In this document: one piece after another, positions 22,801 through 36,000 of the stretch
Position numbering within the stretch: the stretch's first letter is position 1
Layout: every line of letters begins with the position of its first letter
Source: Tyto alba
Lineage: Eukaryota > Chordata > Aves > Strigiformes > Tytonidae
Assembly: GCF_018691265.1 (NCBI RefSeq)
Contig: NW_024881278.1
Span: 7,399,501-7,463,500 of the forward strand
DNA: 64,000 nt
Reading direction: 5' to 3'
Program-made: the position numbers and the translations under genes
Notes under the pieces: model-generated
Told to the model about the DNA's origin: nothing
What the model saw: only the letters and a program-made list of their open reading frames with translations
The model's database searches: none

Positions 22801-25800
22801 TTCTGTCTTACAATTCGTTCATTATTCATCTTCTGTCTTTAAAATAATAAAGTATTCACTGGAAACAGCACAAAGCATATCCAAGATCTACCTCCCAGGT
22901 GGGTGCCCTTACCACATATAACGTGGTTTTGCTCCACCCCCACTAAGAAATTTAATTAGAGCTTAAATAAATTCTGGTAGTATTTTTATTGTCTCTGTGA
23001 GATGGGGGTTTTTATGTTACTCTGGTAAGTTTTATGGAGAGGAGGAGATAGCTGTAACTTAGCTTTTTGCATGCTCTAGTCACAGAACTCTTATGTGACG
23101 TGAGAGGTTTTTCTAAAGTCATCAAAAGCAAAATAAAATTTTGTGATACAGCTTCACCAAATGCAAATCACAGGTCAAAGGTTATCAGTATAAAAGAGTT
23201 TGTATTGATAAGAGCCCATCAGAAATATTCATTAAGACCTTTTAGGGAAAATTAAACTTTTTTTTTTTTCCCCTCATGTTTCTCCAGGCTCTTCCCATTA
23301 TTTCACTTTCTTTTTTTTTTCCTAGCTTTCTTGTATCCCTGTGGGCCAGCTATCCTCATACTTTAAATCATGGAATGGTAGAGAGCAATCTTTCACTGAC
23401 AGAAGATTAACGATATTAGCATGGTGACCAAATACAGTAAGTGTGGTCTATTTTCATCTTTCTGTAATCCCACTGAAATCCATGAGTCACCCTAAGGATG
23501 TTTGACCTTATGCCTTTTCCTTCACTAAATTTTATAACTCTGAGCCTCCCTTCTGTTTTTGAAAGCTGTAAATATAGTCACCTGATTTGCATCATGGCTG
23601 AAGCCATTAGTCAGAAAGAACTCTTGAAGAGGCAGCACTGGATGTACCTGACCAATTAACTAAGGTCTCCTAAGCACAGTTACTTCTGTCTTCGCTGTAT
23701 TAACATTGTTTTGACAGATGGTTTTGAAACTTCCAGATACATTGAGAAATCTTGATAGTTTTATTCCAAATGAATTGATGGAATCAGTTATCTAGTCACA
23801 GTGCTCCAGACTTCATTAATTAAAGCTTCTCACTGAATTTAGTAAACCAGAAATTCTGGACTGTATTTTACTCCAGTGATATTCACTCTGGCTATTCTGC
23901 CCAATAGCCTAAAGTGAAAGTATGTTATCTCTGAAGATAACAGAGCAAAAACTCAAGTATTAGTTTCTGAGCTGTTGTGGTTGGGTTCTTCAAGCTTAAA
24001 CTCCAGTTGTTCACTATTTTATGCTCAACAAAAATAAACATAGTCTAAAAACTAAATTTAAAAGTTCTATAAATACAGTGCAGGGGACAAAAATGGAAAC
24101 CATGCATATGCTGAAGACAGATTTGATAAGCTGGAGTAAATTAATTTTGAATGAAGCTCACACTGATATGAAATTTAAAACACCAGGTAATTTTCCAGTA
24201 ACTTATCATTAAACTGATGTAACTGGAACGTCTAACTAACCATGTGTTTCTACTTTGGAAGGAAAAACTAAATAACAATAATAGAGTGAAGTGTCATAGT
24301 AGCTACACTGATTTAGGTCTGAAATCCTTGATGTTTATTTTATTTTAACAAGACTGGTCCTATATCTGTTAAGAAGTATCAACACAGACATTACCATGCT
24401 TTATATTCAAAGTGATACTTTGCTCAAATGCAGGAAAAACTGCACAGCCCTCCTTCTTGCCATCAGCAGAGCAGCAAGTAGTCAATTACAGTAATTTTGA
24501 TCATAAACCATTGTGGGAGGGGGGAGGCAAACCCTAGTGTTTCATATACTGTAGGAACACAAAGCCTTATAAGCAGAATGCTATTTTTTAAAAAGGAAAA
24601 GTATTTTTTTCAATAAAGCAATATTAGAAAAGAAATCTATGCTTGATATCTTGCAGAGGTTATTATTTCTTGTACAGTGATAGCACCGAGACTACATTCT
24701 CTTTTTACTAGATATTGTTCAAATACCAAGAGGCGGCAAAGATGAAAAGAAAGCAAAGTACAAATACTGAAGTGGACCTGGAAAGGTCATTGATAGATGC
24801 TGTTATTCTGGTTACTTTTCTGAATTCTGAAATGGAAAATTAAAAGAGTAAAGGGAGAGACACACACATCATCATAATCTGAAAATTCTAGAGTGTATTA
24901 TTCTGATTCTAGGGATTAATTGCCAGTTAATTTGTACTTCTAAATTCTATTAGGGCCAGAATTGAAGTGTAACAAATGTGGCTGCTTTGTGACTATAATC
25001 TGGGTCTGTGGATAAGCTCAATGACGACTTGTTTGACAGTCTTGAGTATTAGGCCTTTTTATTCATACTTGAACAAAAATATAAGGTGGCTCCAGAATCC
25101 CCAGCACCTAGTAAGGAGGTTACACCCAATCAAGGCACCGAACTCAGCTGAACTGTTAATTTCCTGAGGCTGCCACTGTCGCTATCATGCATCCCCGGGT
25201 CAGAAAGCAGTGCTGTTGCTGATAGCACACAACTGGGCCAGAACCCTCTCCCTGCTCCCCTCCTCAGCTGCAGTTGCTCAGGCAACAAGATCATTCAGCA
25301 GCAGAAAAGCACAGAAGGAAACTGTAAGGAGTGGGAGGAGAGAGATTTCCCAGAGGCTATAGAAAGGGCAGAGGAAAGAGAAGGAAGAATATTGGTACAT
25401 GTCTCAGAGAAGATATTTGCCCTTGTTGTTTCATAGAGTCTGTTTCAAAGCACTTCAGTTAAGCTTCTCTCTAAATTTCCCATTTGGAGTAGCTTCTTTC
25501 CCTCTCTTGACTTTTGAAAGAGTTGAGCACATCAAATGAGGTGCCTGGTGTTGGATGGTGATAATACCCTCCTGTACACTGAAACAACATTCTGAAGGAG
25601 TCATATAGGTGCCTTTACCTGGTAAACTCGATCCGAGGCATCTGATCTAGTCAAATGCAAGCTGAGGTTTGTGTGGGCCAACAGCAAATCTGTTCTGGCA
25701 CACGCTTGCACCCTTTAGAGGAACAATAGGACCTCTGGGAGCCATTGTCAGCACTCGGGGCATCTTCTCCCCTTGGCTCTCAGGAGATCATGGCATATAT

Positions 25801-28800
25801 CTTAGGTCTCTTGCTATATGGAGGCTTTTGGTAACTGGCTTACCAAGCAGGGGAAGGTGGTGCCTATGGTCATCGTGTTTTAGGAGTAGAGAAAATCTTT
25901 TAAAAAAAAAACCAAACAAACAACCACCACCCCACACACTTTCCATTAGTGTTTCTACAAATGGACTTGCAGTATTGATACCATTATCAAAGCTGTTAAA
26001 TGTGAGGTCTTGTTACTGAAATTTCTTTAAACTTAACACTGATGAAAAATAAATATTTCTTAGTTCTAAACATTACCTCTTCATTATAATTTGTTTTAAT
26101 AGCTATTTCTTTTTATTTCATCAGTAACAGAACATGAATACACTGTAGGCTTTACTTCACTCTGTCTTTGCAATTCTGATTTCCAATGAGTTAATATTGA
26201 TTGGACAAACTAACATTTATTTTTATAACAACTTATGAAGGATCCAGGTTTTCTTTCACATACATTTTATTGCTGTTCTCTGTTAGCTGTTTTGAGCAAA
26301 AAAACTTCACATATCTGACACAGTCCATATGAAAAAGAAGCATTTTACTATTTAAAAGGTGCATTGCAATCACAACTTCTATTCACAACTCCATTTTTCT
26401 TAATTGTGATTAATTATAATATTTGAATCAACCTCCTTGTCTTCACAGTCATTTTTTGAAAGTTCTGGTATGAATTCTTACAGTGATGCCTACAAAAATC
26501 TTGATCACAACTGTATGATTAGTACTTGTCATGTTGGCCAATATTATTATCTCATTACTTCCACTGTAGAAAATTTACATGTGTTGTCTGTCATCTTAGA
26601 CAGTAAATTCTTTGGAGCACTGATTGTCTTTTGTTCTATATATAGTACCCTGCAAATAAAGTCTTGTTTATGACTGGGGGTCTTGTGCAGTGTGATAATA
26701 GAAATCATAACCTCCTCCTGCATATTTTATTAAAATAGGTAGAGATGTCAGCAGCAGGATGATATTAACAGATTCATTAATGCTGCTTGGTCTGGGCTGT
26801 GTAGCACTCCCAAAGGCTGCAGTATGTTGGTGGAAGTGGTTTTGCCACTGCTTCAGAACAAATATTCATTCAGAGTTTTACACTTTGCCTCCTCACTTGA
26901 AGTTCATCTCTTGAAAATAAGTGTTGGTTAAATTTGCATCAGTGTAGAAAGAATACTTTGGAATGAAATGTAGGGTTTAGAATCTGTAAGAGGAATAAAG
27001 AGATTTCATTAAATCAGGGTGAAGTTAATAAAATAAGTGTAAAGGTGCCAGAAGGGGAAGAAAAGGTAGTTAAGTGTCACCTGGAAGGTGAAGAACTCTG
27101 TAATGAGCACTGTGGAAAGAACAGGAGGTGGGAGCTGGCAAAAGCAGTGGTGGTTCTGGCCCAGGGATCCAAGGCACTTAATTGAATTGGTGTTTAATGT
27201 CTTAAGGCAGAGCATCCAGGATCTCACGTTTGATTCAAAGCTGCAATTTTGTACCATGAATGTGCAATGATATTCCATGAAAATGTAAGTTTCATTTCAT
27301 CAGATACATAAATAATTGCTTTTGTTTTGTTACCCTCTTCATCAGTGAAAGCATAGATGGCTCAAGAAGAGGGAGAGTGGAGGGAGCGAGTATATTGCTT
27401 ATAGGGAAGAAAAAGCTACACAGAAGGCAAAATGCAGGAAGGAATGCTGAAAGAGGAGACACATATGGAAGTGAGGAAGGAGAAAGATAAGAGGAAAGTT
27501 TAATATTGTTTCCAAACTTTCAGATGGGAGAAAACCAAAACAGGAGAGAACCCTAGGTGAGGATAGAAGATACAGAAATTTAAGGAAGCATAGGCAATCT
27601 TTGAGCTGGGAAAAACAAATAATGTAGGTGTTTCTGGGTAAACAGCAGGAACTGCTCAAGAAAGCAACCACAAATTCATAAAAAAAGATTGAAGGAATGT
27701 CAGAAGACAGGCATATCTTTATTTTTCATGTAGAAAAGACTGTCACCCAGTGGCCCTTCAGCTGATGGGTATATAGCTTTTATGCCTTTAATTTTGAATT
27801 CCTGTAGGGGAGTCTGTCTTATTTTTGTGATACTTCCTTTTCACTGAGCTTTTCAGTAGAAGGAGATATAGAAGCCCAAAGAATGAATGGAATTGTTTAC
27901 AGTCCATATCAGTATTGAAATGAACTGAAAATTCAGAAAAGTTAAATTATTCCAATTATGAGGAGGTATTTCTTAACAGTGTCAATATTAGGGAAGTATT
28001 GTTCAAGGGAGATTGTAGTTTTGTCCTTTGGGATATTTGACACTGGATTGGACAGAAGACCAGAAAGGTGACTGGTGAATTACTAAATGTTCTGTGTGTG
28101 AACATGAATGATGCAGAATTAGCATGCTGTCACATGCAGCTGAACCAGCTCTGCTTTCCCTACATTTGCAGTAGGTCTATATCTTGAATTAGACTCACAG
28201 ACAAGAAATGCTGCATGAATTTGAATCCCAACAGTTGTATTCCAGGCTGGGATTTGAAGTGCAGTCAGGAACTGGCAGCTGCTCATGGGATATTTGTTCA
28301 GGGAGGTTATATTCGGAATTTTCCTTCAGCACCAAGTATGGGCATAAATATTCTTATGCATAAGGATTTATACATCCCTCATTAGTTGCACATGTCTAAA
28401 TCCTCTTTACATCGAGATACTTACGGTGGTGGTTTTAGTTATTCTTAGGGTTGGTCCTTCAGCAAAAAAATGTATGACAGGGTTTAATAGTCGTATGCTT
28501 GCTTCTGCTAAACCCAGCTATTTAAAATACTTCTAATTTCCATTCAGTGAGTATACTCAATTTGTCTTTATAGCTGTGGTTGTAGGAACAGGTTTGTATT
28601 TTTCATTAGCTAATGTTTCCACATTAAGTTTTGTGTCATTGGCAGAGAATTTTAGAGTTGAATTTCTTCCTCATTCCAGAGCCCACATGTGGCAGAAGGT
28701 TTGTTTGGAGACGGATGGCTAAATGGTCTTCTCATTCTAAAATGCTTCTGGAAAGTCCCTTCTTGAGTCATACACTTGTAAATTTAGATTCTGTTTGTCA

Positions 28801-29641
28801 CACATGAATAAAGCCTGATTCTCTTGAGCCTAATGGGAGTATCTGACTCTTAGAGTTATTTATTCTGTTGGGCTTTGAATGACAGAGACCTGTACAAACA
28901 ACAGTGTGTAGTGTCGTCACCTGCAAAGAGGGAGTATGTCTATACTAGGAATAGGCATGAACTGGAATCTTATATCCATGTGTTTCTGAGCTGCATGGAA
29001 ATGGGGATTCATGGTTTTGAGTCCAGATCTTGGCCCAGTACACACTTTTAGCTCTTATGAAGAAGGTGAATCACAGTCGATACTGCTGGTCAGAATGACC
29101 ACAGACTTAGAGTCATATTTATAGTCAAGACCAACATTTTGTGGCTTAGGAACAACTGTTGTCTAAATGTGTGAGACATACAGTGGGTTAACAACAGCAG
29201 TATAAATAGAATATATTGTAGGTTTTAGTAGCTTGGACAAAAAAATCACATTCATCACTGCTGTGATGATTTGCTGTTGGTGGTAGGAAACTTCAGAGCA
29301 TGGAGATTGGCATTGCTGAGTTTTGTCCTCTAGGGCAAGGGTGTAAGAGACAGGGTGGTTGGCTGCAGATCACAGGCTTGGAATGAAAGGCCAAGGTGCT
29401 ACCTGGAGTTTCTCCACCCGTGGAGGAGTTGTGTCCCATGCTGGGTGGGCTTTCCTGCCTTCCTCTAGTTACCATGAGTGGGAGTGGAGGAAGACTAGAA
29501 AGTTCTATGTTCCAGACCTTTGCTGGAAGTTGTGGGTGGACATACTTCCACCACTGAAAGAGAAAATGTCTTTAGGAAAAAAATGTTCAACTGTGACCTG
29601 GGCATTTTGTATCATTAGAGGTGTCACTAATTAATAAAATG

Positions 29642-29656
29642 CCGGCAGATGGCGCC
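29642..29656 (+). promoter_or_regulatory. Candidate CTCF-binding motif
   Basis: CCGGCAGATGGCGCC fits the CTCF core CCASYAGRKGGCRSY at 14 of 15 positions (G instead of A at position 3). It carries two CpGs in an otherwise CpG-poor region. Occupancy is not shown. Confidence 0.45.
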
Positions 29657-31633
29657 CAAGAATATTGAGTGCTGAGACCAGAGTCACTGGGACCCAGTAT
29701 CATTTGCTTTATTACCTGAACATTTTTTTACATGCTGCTCTTAAGAAGCTCCACATATTATGCCTTCCTAAATTAATTCATAGAACAACAAGTAATACAC
29801 CAAATTGACAACCACCCATTGCTACATGTAAGAACTGAGACTGTCTGGAGGTTGGTTGTGACAAAAAGTGGCTTTGCAGTGCTAGTGACAGGGGAAGAGA
29901 AGCACAGCAGGATTCCAGAGGGTAATGGCCATGGCAGGAGGAAAAAAATCTTTTGTGCCAGATGTGGCTTCACTTCAGAAGTAGTGACTTGTCTGAAACA
30001 AATGCATATGGTAAACAAAACCCTTATAAAGCCTTGCAGAAGGCCAGCTAATTGCAAATAAATAATTGCTTGTGTGGGTGTAATAGTGATGGTATGTCAG
30101 GAATTAATTTTTTTTACTTAGTCATGCTTTGCAACATATGTTCACACATTTCTTTACTCTCATAAATACTGGAGAGAATAAGATAGGACGCCTAGATGTG
30201 CGAGTTTTCTTCTCTTGCTCTCAGCACTCAGGTGAAACACGCAGAGGGATTAACAATGGATTAGATAAGCATTCCTGAGGGAGCAGAGAACGCTGGGAAC
30301 AGTGCTCTGGCCTATTAATTGTGAAGGATGAGAAAAACTGCCTGGCCCCTTCCCGGTTTGGAAAAGCACAGTATTTATGTTGGCTTTTATCTGATTTGCA
30401 GCTTTCTTTTTGTTCCCCTCCCCCTTACCCAGTCGTTCTTTTTAACTGTTTCAGGGTATCCAATGTGTCTTCACAATTCTATTCAGACGCCCTTTTCCTG
30501 ATGTATCCCACGTGCCTTAAAATGTCAGTAGAACTGGAAATAAAACTGTAACCCATAAATGAATACTAAATCTCTTGTGTAATTCCAATTTGTCAAGATA
30601 CAAAATTTTACTTTTAGGCAATTTATTCTCTAGGACAGTGTTTTCTGCCTGGTTATTTCAGAAATGTATTGTTGAATTCAATGGGAAGGAAGTGAGGCCA
30701 TGACATGTATATGCTTTGTGCACCAATTTTTATTTGTTCTTGTGTATTTTCTAGATAATGGGTATGGAGGATAGTCAGAGCATGTAATTATTATGTGTTA
30801 ATTAGTGCCCTAAAGCTATGTTTAATTAAGCCTTTAATAGCAACAGATTACAAATATTCCTGGGAAATACATTTCTCTTTGTGAAGTCGGGCTGTTGTAG
30901 TGCAGCCTAACTAGAAACCAATAGACTGACAGCTTGCACCATTGCACACTTATTTTTCTGTGGGGAAAGATAAGAACACTGGTAACGAAGGGCAAAATGT
31001 CAGTGTCACAATTTTAGCAGCTGAATCTATTCTGTCTGTCTCCTGCCAAATAGCCTATTAAACCTTTCAGCATTATGCTGTCTGTGACACTAGGAGTTGG
31101 TCCCATTCAGACTAATAGCTTTACTGTGAGAGAGTAGCACAAATACCCTTCATTAGTCCTACAGATCAAATCCTGCGTAGTACATGTGACATAAGTTGCT
31201 TAAAACTTATAGCATACAATGTGTTAGTTAGCTATATATGGTTAATATATAGCATAAATTGTGTATCGCTGTTGTACCGAAGTGTCACGTTGGATTGAAA
31301 GTATAAAACTGCTGTATACAATTTCCATGTATTCCATGGCTTTTGTCAAACTAATTGACCCTTTACTAGTCCCCTTGTCTCTTTTCTTCCATGTGTACTC
31401 TTCCAAAAGAAACCACTCCTTATAATTCTTGATGTAGGTCAGGATGGCACAAAGAAAATGTGCCAAACTGAGCAGAATTTCATCATGCAGACCTGTCAAA
31501 AAGCATTTTCTGAGGCATGCAACACTTTAATGCAATGCGATATTATCCTTTCATAAGGTTTGCTTCCTTACTTAGCAGTTGTTCAGAAATGCAGTATGCT
31601 GTTTGCTTATGCACCATGATTTGTTTCACTGCC

Positions 31634-31653
31634 TTTTTTTTTTTTTTTTTTTT
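31634..31653 (+). repeat. Poly(T) run of 20
   Basis: An uninterrupted T run in intergenic DNA. No LINE or SINE body was recognised next to it. Confidence 0.9.
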
Positions 31654-33032
31654 AAATCATCTCCACAGATACTAGTCAAGAAACCACATTTAGTTTGGTT
31701 TCTCAAAGTACACATATTAATAGAGGCTTAAGGGTTATGATATTGCTTAGAAACAGATATCAAAGACTTTTATCCTGCTCTGTTGGGACTCAGTTCCTAC
31801 GAAATTGCAGAATGCAAGATACTGTAGGAATCTGTCTGAAAAGCTTAAGCAGACGGTAAACTCTTATTCATGGTGAGATGCCACACTGTGCTGATTCAAA
31901 AAATTAATCAAACAAAAAAGTCAGAGGTAGATGTGTAGTTGTGAATGTTTAGTAGGAATTAAAAGAAAAGCTGAAGCAGTAAACCACCTCATATACTGCG
32001 CAATGTGCTTCAACTCACTGTGCATACTTCGAAGAACAACCTTGGAAGACGCTCACTTTGAGTAGCAGATGCTTTTGGAGTAACTAGAAGAGGAATTCTG
32101 CTGCATGGTGTTTTATTGTATTACTCCATAAATAAGGACAGCCCTCAGCTTCAGTAAGACAGATCTGTGTTCTAGATTATTTGTTTTTTATTTAATTATG
32201 TTAATCAGAAACAAACTATGCATGAGTGAGCAGAGAGGGAAGTTTGCCCTGATTTGCCTATGCAAATTAAGTTCATCCCCCTGTGTACATGGTTTATTAT
32301 ATAGGCTTTAATCATGTAATCACATACTGTGGGAAACAGCTCAGCAAAACCACATCGTGATTTCTCTTGTCCACACTTCATGATACCATGCTATGCAAGT
32401 GTTTACATTTCCACCCACTTATTTCATGCATTTCTCTTCTCTTTAGCTTCCTCTCAAAATAATTAAATAATTAAACAGCTTATTTCCCGCAAAGATCTAC
32501 TGACCAGTATGTTTACTTTCAGCTTTTCTGTTGGCCTGAGTTGTAACTGCTGAAAATATCCCTGTGTTAAGCATTATGAAAGAGTTGAAACTATGTTTCT
32601 TTGTCATAGTCTAGTTACTCATACACAGTTGGTATTCTTACGCAGTGTTTGCAAATATACTGCTGTGCTTTGTTTGCACATCCATCTTTTGATATCTTTC
32701 TGGTTAAATGAAGTTTTCCTTTGTCAGGCTTTCAAGTCACCAGATGCTAAAGAGGCAGGCTGAGAGGTCTAAGATGACAGAAGATTTTGTCCCCAAAGCT
32801 GCAGTTTGGAGGAACATACAATAAATTCCTGGTCCCCATATGCCATTGTATGGAACAACATGTGGTCTTCTGCCATTCTTACTAGGGAAGCAGTGTGAAT
32901 GCGAGCTGTTTCTGTCACTAAGATGGACGTATTCATTTTTGCAGGGTTTTTGTACATGGCTGTCGGTTAGTCTGATATTACTTCGAGACTTTGATTTTGT
33001 GGAGAATGCACTGATCTTGAGACTTCCGGGGA

Positions 33033-33047
33033 GGGGGGGGGGGGGGG
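33033..33047 (+). repeat. Poly(G) run of 15
   Basis: Fifteen consecutive G follow CGGGGA. This is rare in such AT-rich surroundings, unstable in sequencing, and able to form G-quadruplex structures. Confidence 0.9.
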
Positions 33048-36000
33048 AAACAAACACAGAAGAGAGAAATTCAGTGTTTTTTCACCTAGCATACCCATTA
33101 AGGAAAGGAGATATGTAAATTCCTTTGGATTTCTTTATATCAGACTGCAGTTACAGCTAGCAACACGCTTACAGCATGCTACTGCTGGTGCTGGCTGCTC
33201 CTTCACTCAGCCTTTTCCTCCATGACGGGCACTGCAATACCATCTCAGAATGCATGTAATACTGCCATACAGTCTGTTTGTGTATTACATATGCACTGGT
33301 TTGAGTTTTCATTTTCAGAATAGTCCATTTTGAATTTTCTTGTCACACTGATGGCTTCTTCATTTAGGCTTACTGAGAATAAATTTCACAGCTCCTACTT
33401 AAAGGCTTGCAGAAAGCCTTCTTGCTGAAGCTCTAACGTTTCCTGTTAGGTAATTGAGGTTATTGTAACACATGACTTGAGGGGCATACAAGAGAACAGA
33501 CTTCATCTGATATTCCAAAATAAATGCTGACACAGTTTTTCAGTTAAAAAAAAAGTTTGCCAGAATATTCTAGAAACTAACAATTATATGCTAAAATTTC
33601 TAGACTAACAGGAATAGAAATTAGAATTAATGAGTTCTCTGCAGGTACATCTGTCACATATTTAATGATATGAGGCATATTTCATGCTCACAGCACTCTG
33701 CTAACATTATGCAACCCCTGTAATAGCTCTCCGCAGTAAATACCAATCTTGATTTGCTGCTAGAGAAAATGAAACTTAGTTTCTAGGCATGACACCCTGA
33801 GGTGCTAAGTGTGTCTCCCCCTGAAGTCAGTGGATATGAATGTTGGCTTGGACTATCTGCAAAAAGCTGTGTCCTAGTGGACTTGATATTACTTGTGACT
33901 GAAAATGTCCTTGTCTAAAACACATGCGCAGTTTAGAAGCCCTGACTGCTGTAGCTGTGTGTTGCCCGGGTGGGCGCATCAGTTTGCAGTCACTGAAGCC
34001 TCTAATGCAGAGAAGCAACAATTTCTGAACATACCTGTTGAGCCGCTCGCATCTTCTGGGATAAAGACAGAGATAAACACTGGATAAATATATTTGCTTA
34101 CAAAACAAAATTTTAACCTAGAACTACGCTGTCAAGTTTTCTGTGGATACAAATTAAGTGACCTGATTTGCCTCCATTGCCATTCTCCCCTGTGTAAAAT
34201 TAGAATAAAAATTGCTTCTACCTTAGAAGAAACTGGAAGAATAAATCTTTCCCTAGTTCTGAGACAGTTGACCAGTAGAAGTATGTCTTAATCCTTCTTA
34301 TGATAGAATAAGTGTACCTAGCTATGGTGCTAAGCACTGCTGTCCTTGACATTGTACATACACTGACAAAGGCATCCTCTTCTTTTGGCAAACTGCGTTC
34401 ATACAAAATGAACAGGTAGACACTGGGCTCTCTGCTTCCAGTCTTTCCATAATTCACAATATGGCTGTAAACAGTTTGCATCTGTGATTAATTTAACCTG
34501 AAATTTCTGAAAGAGTTTACCTATAAATGAAAATTTGTTTGAAATTTTGCTGCTTTTTACTTACTTGGCTTACTCTAATTTTTAGTTACAAGTAACATAA
34601 CCATCTATTAGCAGTTTTTTATGTAGAATTTTAATATAAGGAACATAGGCATAATAGTTTCAATAGTTGATGCTGCAGTTCTACTTGTGTGTGAGATTGG
34701 TGTTGGCAGGTGTTGAACTCACTTCTCCAAATTAGAAGACCCACTCTCAGTTGGTTTGAGTGTGGTCCTGGGGAGATGTTTATGCTTCTGTTTGAACTAC
34801 CACACTTCAGGATAGGATAATTTTCTGTATCTGCATAGCAGATATCTTCAAGCATACAGTGGACTGAAAAGAGCAGCTTTAATTTGGATCTTAGCTTTCC
34901 TCACATGCAGGGGCTGTTTTGAAGGTCTATGTGATTCCTATCATAAGCTTAATTGCTGAAGATCAGTTCTAGTTCTGAATTTTCCCTAGGCTAGAGATAA
35001 GGACAATCTTTTATCAATCTGGATGTCCAGTATATATTCTGTCTTTGACATCACTGCTGGCAGACTTCTTGACAGAATAAAAAACCCTTTCATTTTGCCA
35101 TTAAAGGAATTTCCATTTACCCTCTGTGATAAAAACTTTTGTCACGAATATAGAAAGGCTATGCCTCATATTTTTGTTCCTGAATTGTATGAAATAAATT
35201 ATTCTTTATCTAGGGGAATAGGGGACTGGAATACATGGAAGTGTTTTGGTTTCCAGAAATATCTCATGCACCTGAGTTACTAGGCTTTCCTCTTGCAGTG
35301 CTAAAACATATGGCAAGCTCTTAGGCACATGAGATAATATTCTTTTTTTCCCCTTCCTTTTCAGTACAACTGTCATTTTGTGCCTTTGCTTTAAAATGTG
35401 TTTCTTGCAGACTAATATCCAGTCAAAAGGACATCTTGTTTGCAGATAGATCATCTTGGCTACTGTTTCAGAGCTCTCTCCAAGCATATATTGGTGACAA
35501 CAAATATTTACCAGCACTCATTATTAGTTCCTCCACAAGGGCTTTTGAAGAATAACTAAGTTTCTTTTTATTTTTAAGGAAATAAAAATAAGAATTGTTA
35601 ATAAGTACTGTTGGTGTCTCACCACAGTCAGTGTCCCTGAACTAAAGAAACCAGTGTGTTTCTGTTGCTATTTTTTTTTGCTTTATTTTTGAGCTGCAAC
35701 ATCTGAAAAGATTGTTTTTAAAAAAGGAAGAGTAAATCAAGGTGTGTTGTAATCTTGATGGTATAGTCCTGATGACTGTAGGCTGAATGTATTTAGCAAG
35801 TCACCGTTTTTCTCCCTCAGGACATGTCTGCACTGGAGATTGCAGTGTAGCTTAGAGGTATCCAAGCTGACCCTAAACTAGACTGTCCAGAAACAAGGAA
35901 AATTAGCCCATGGCAGACTCTCTTCAGCATTGCTGTAGCTGGAGAGCTTCCTGGTCTCACAGTCAAACAAGCTGGGCTTGTTTAAAACTTGTTTTGGTTT

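Larger units (their letters stand above)
18748..29641. other. Start of the gene desert downstream of CLHC1
   Basis: This is AT-rich sequence with no exon, RNA gene or named transposon that I can support. Open frames here are short (145 codons at most), with no recognisable domain or splice context. The first kilobase probably holds the former CLHC1 3' UTR. Confidence 0.6.
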
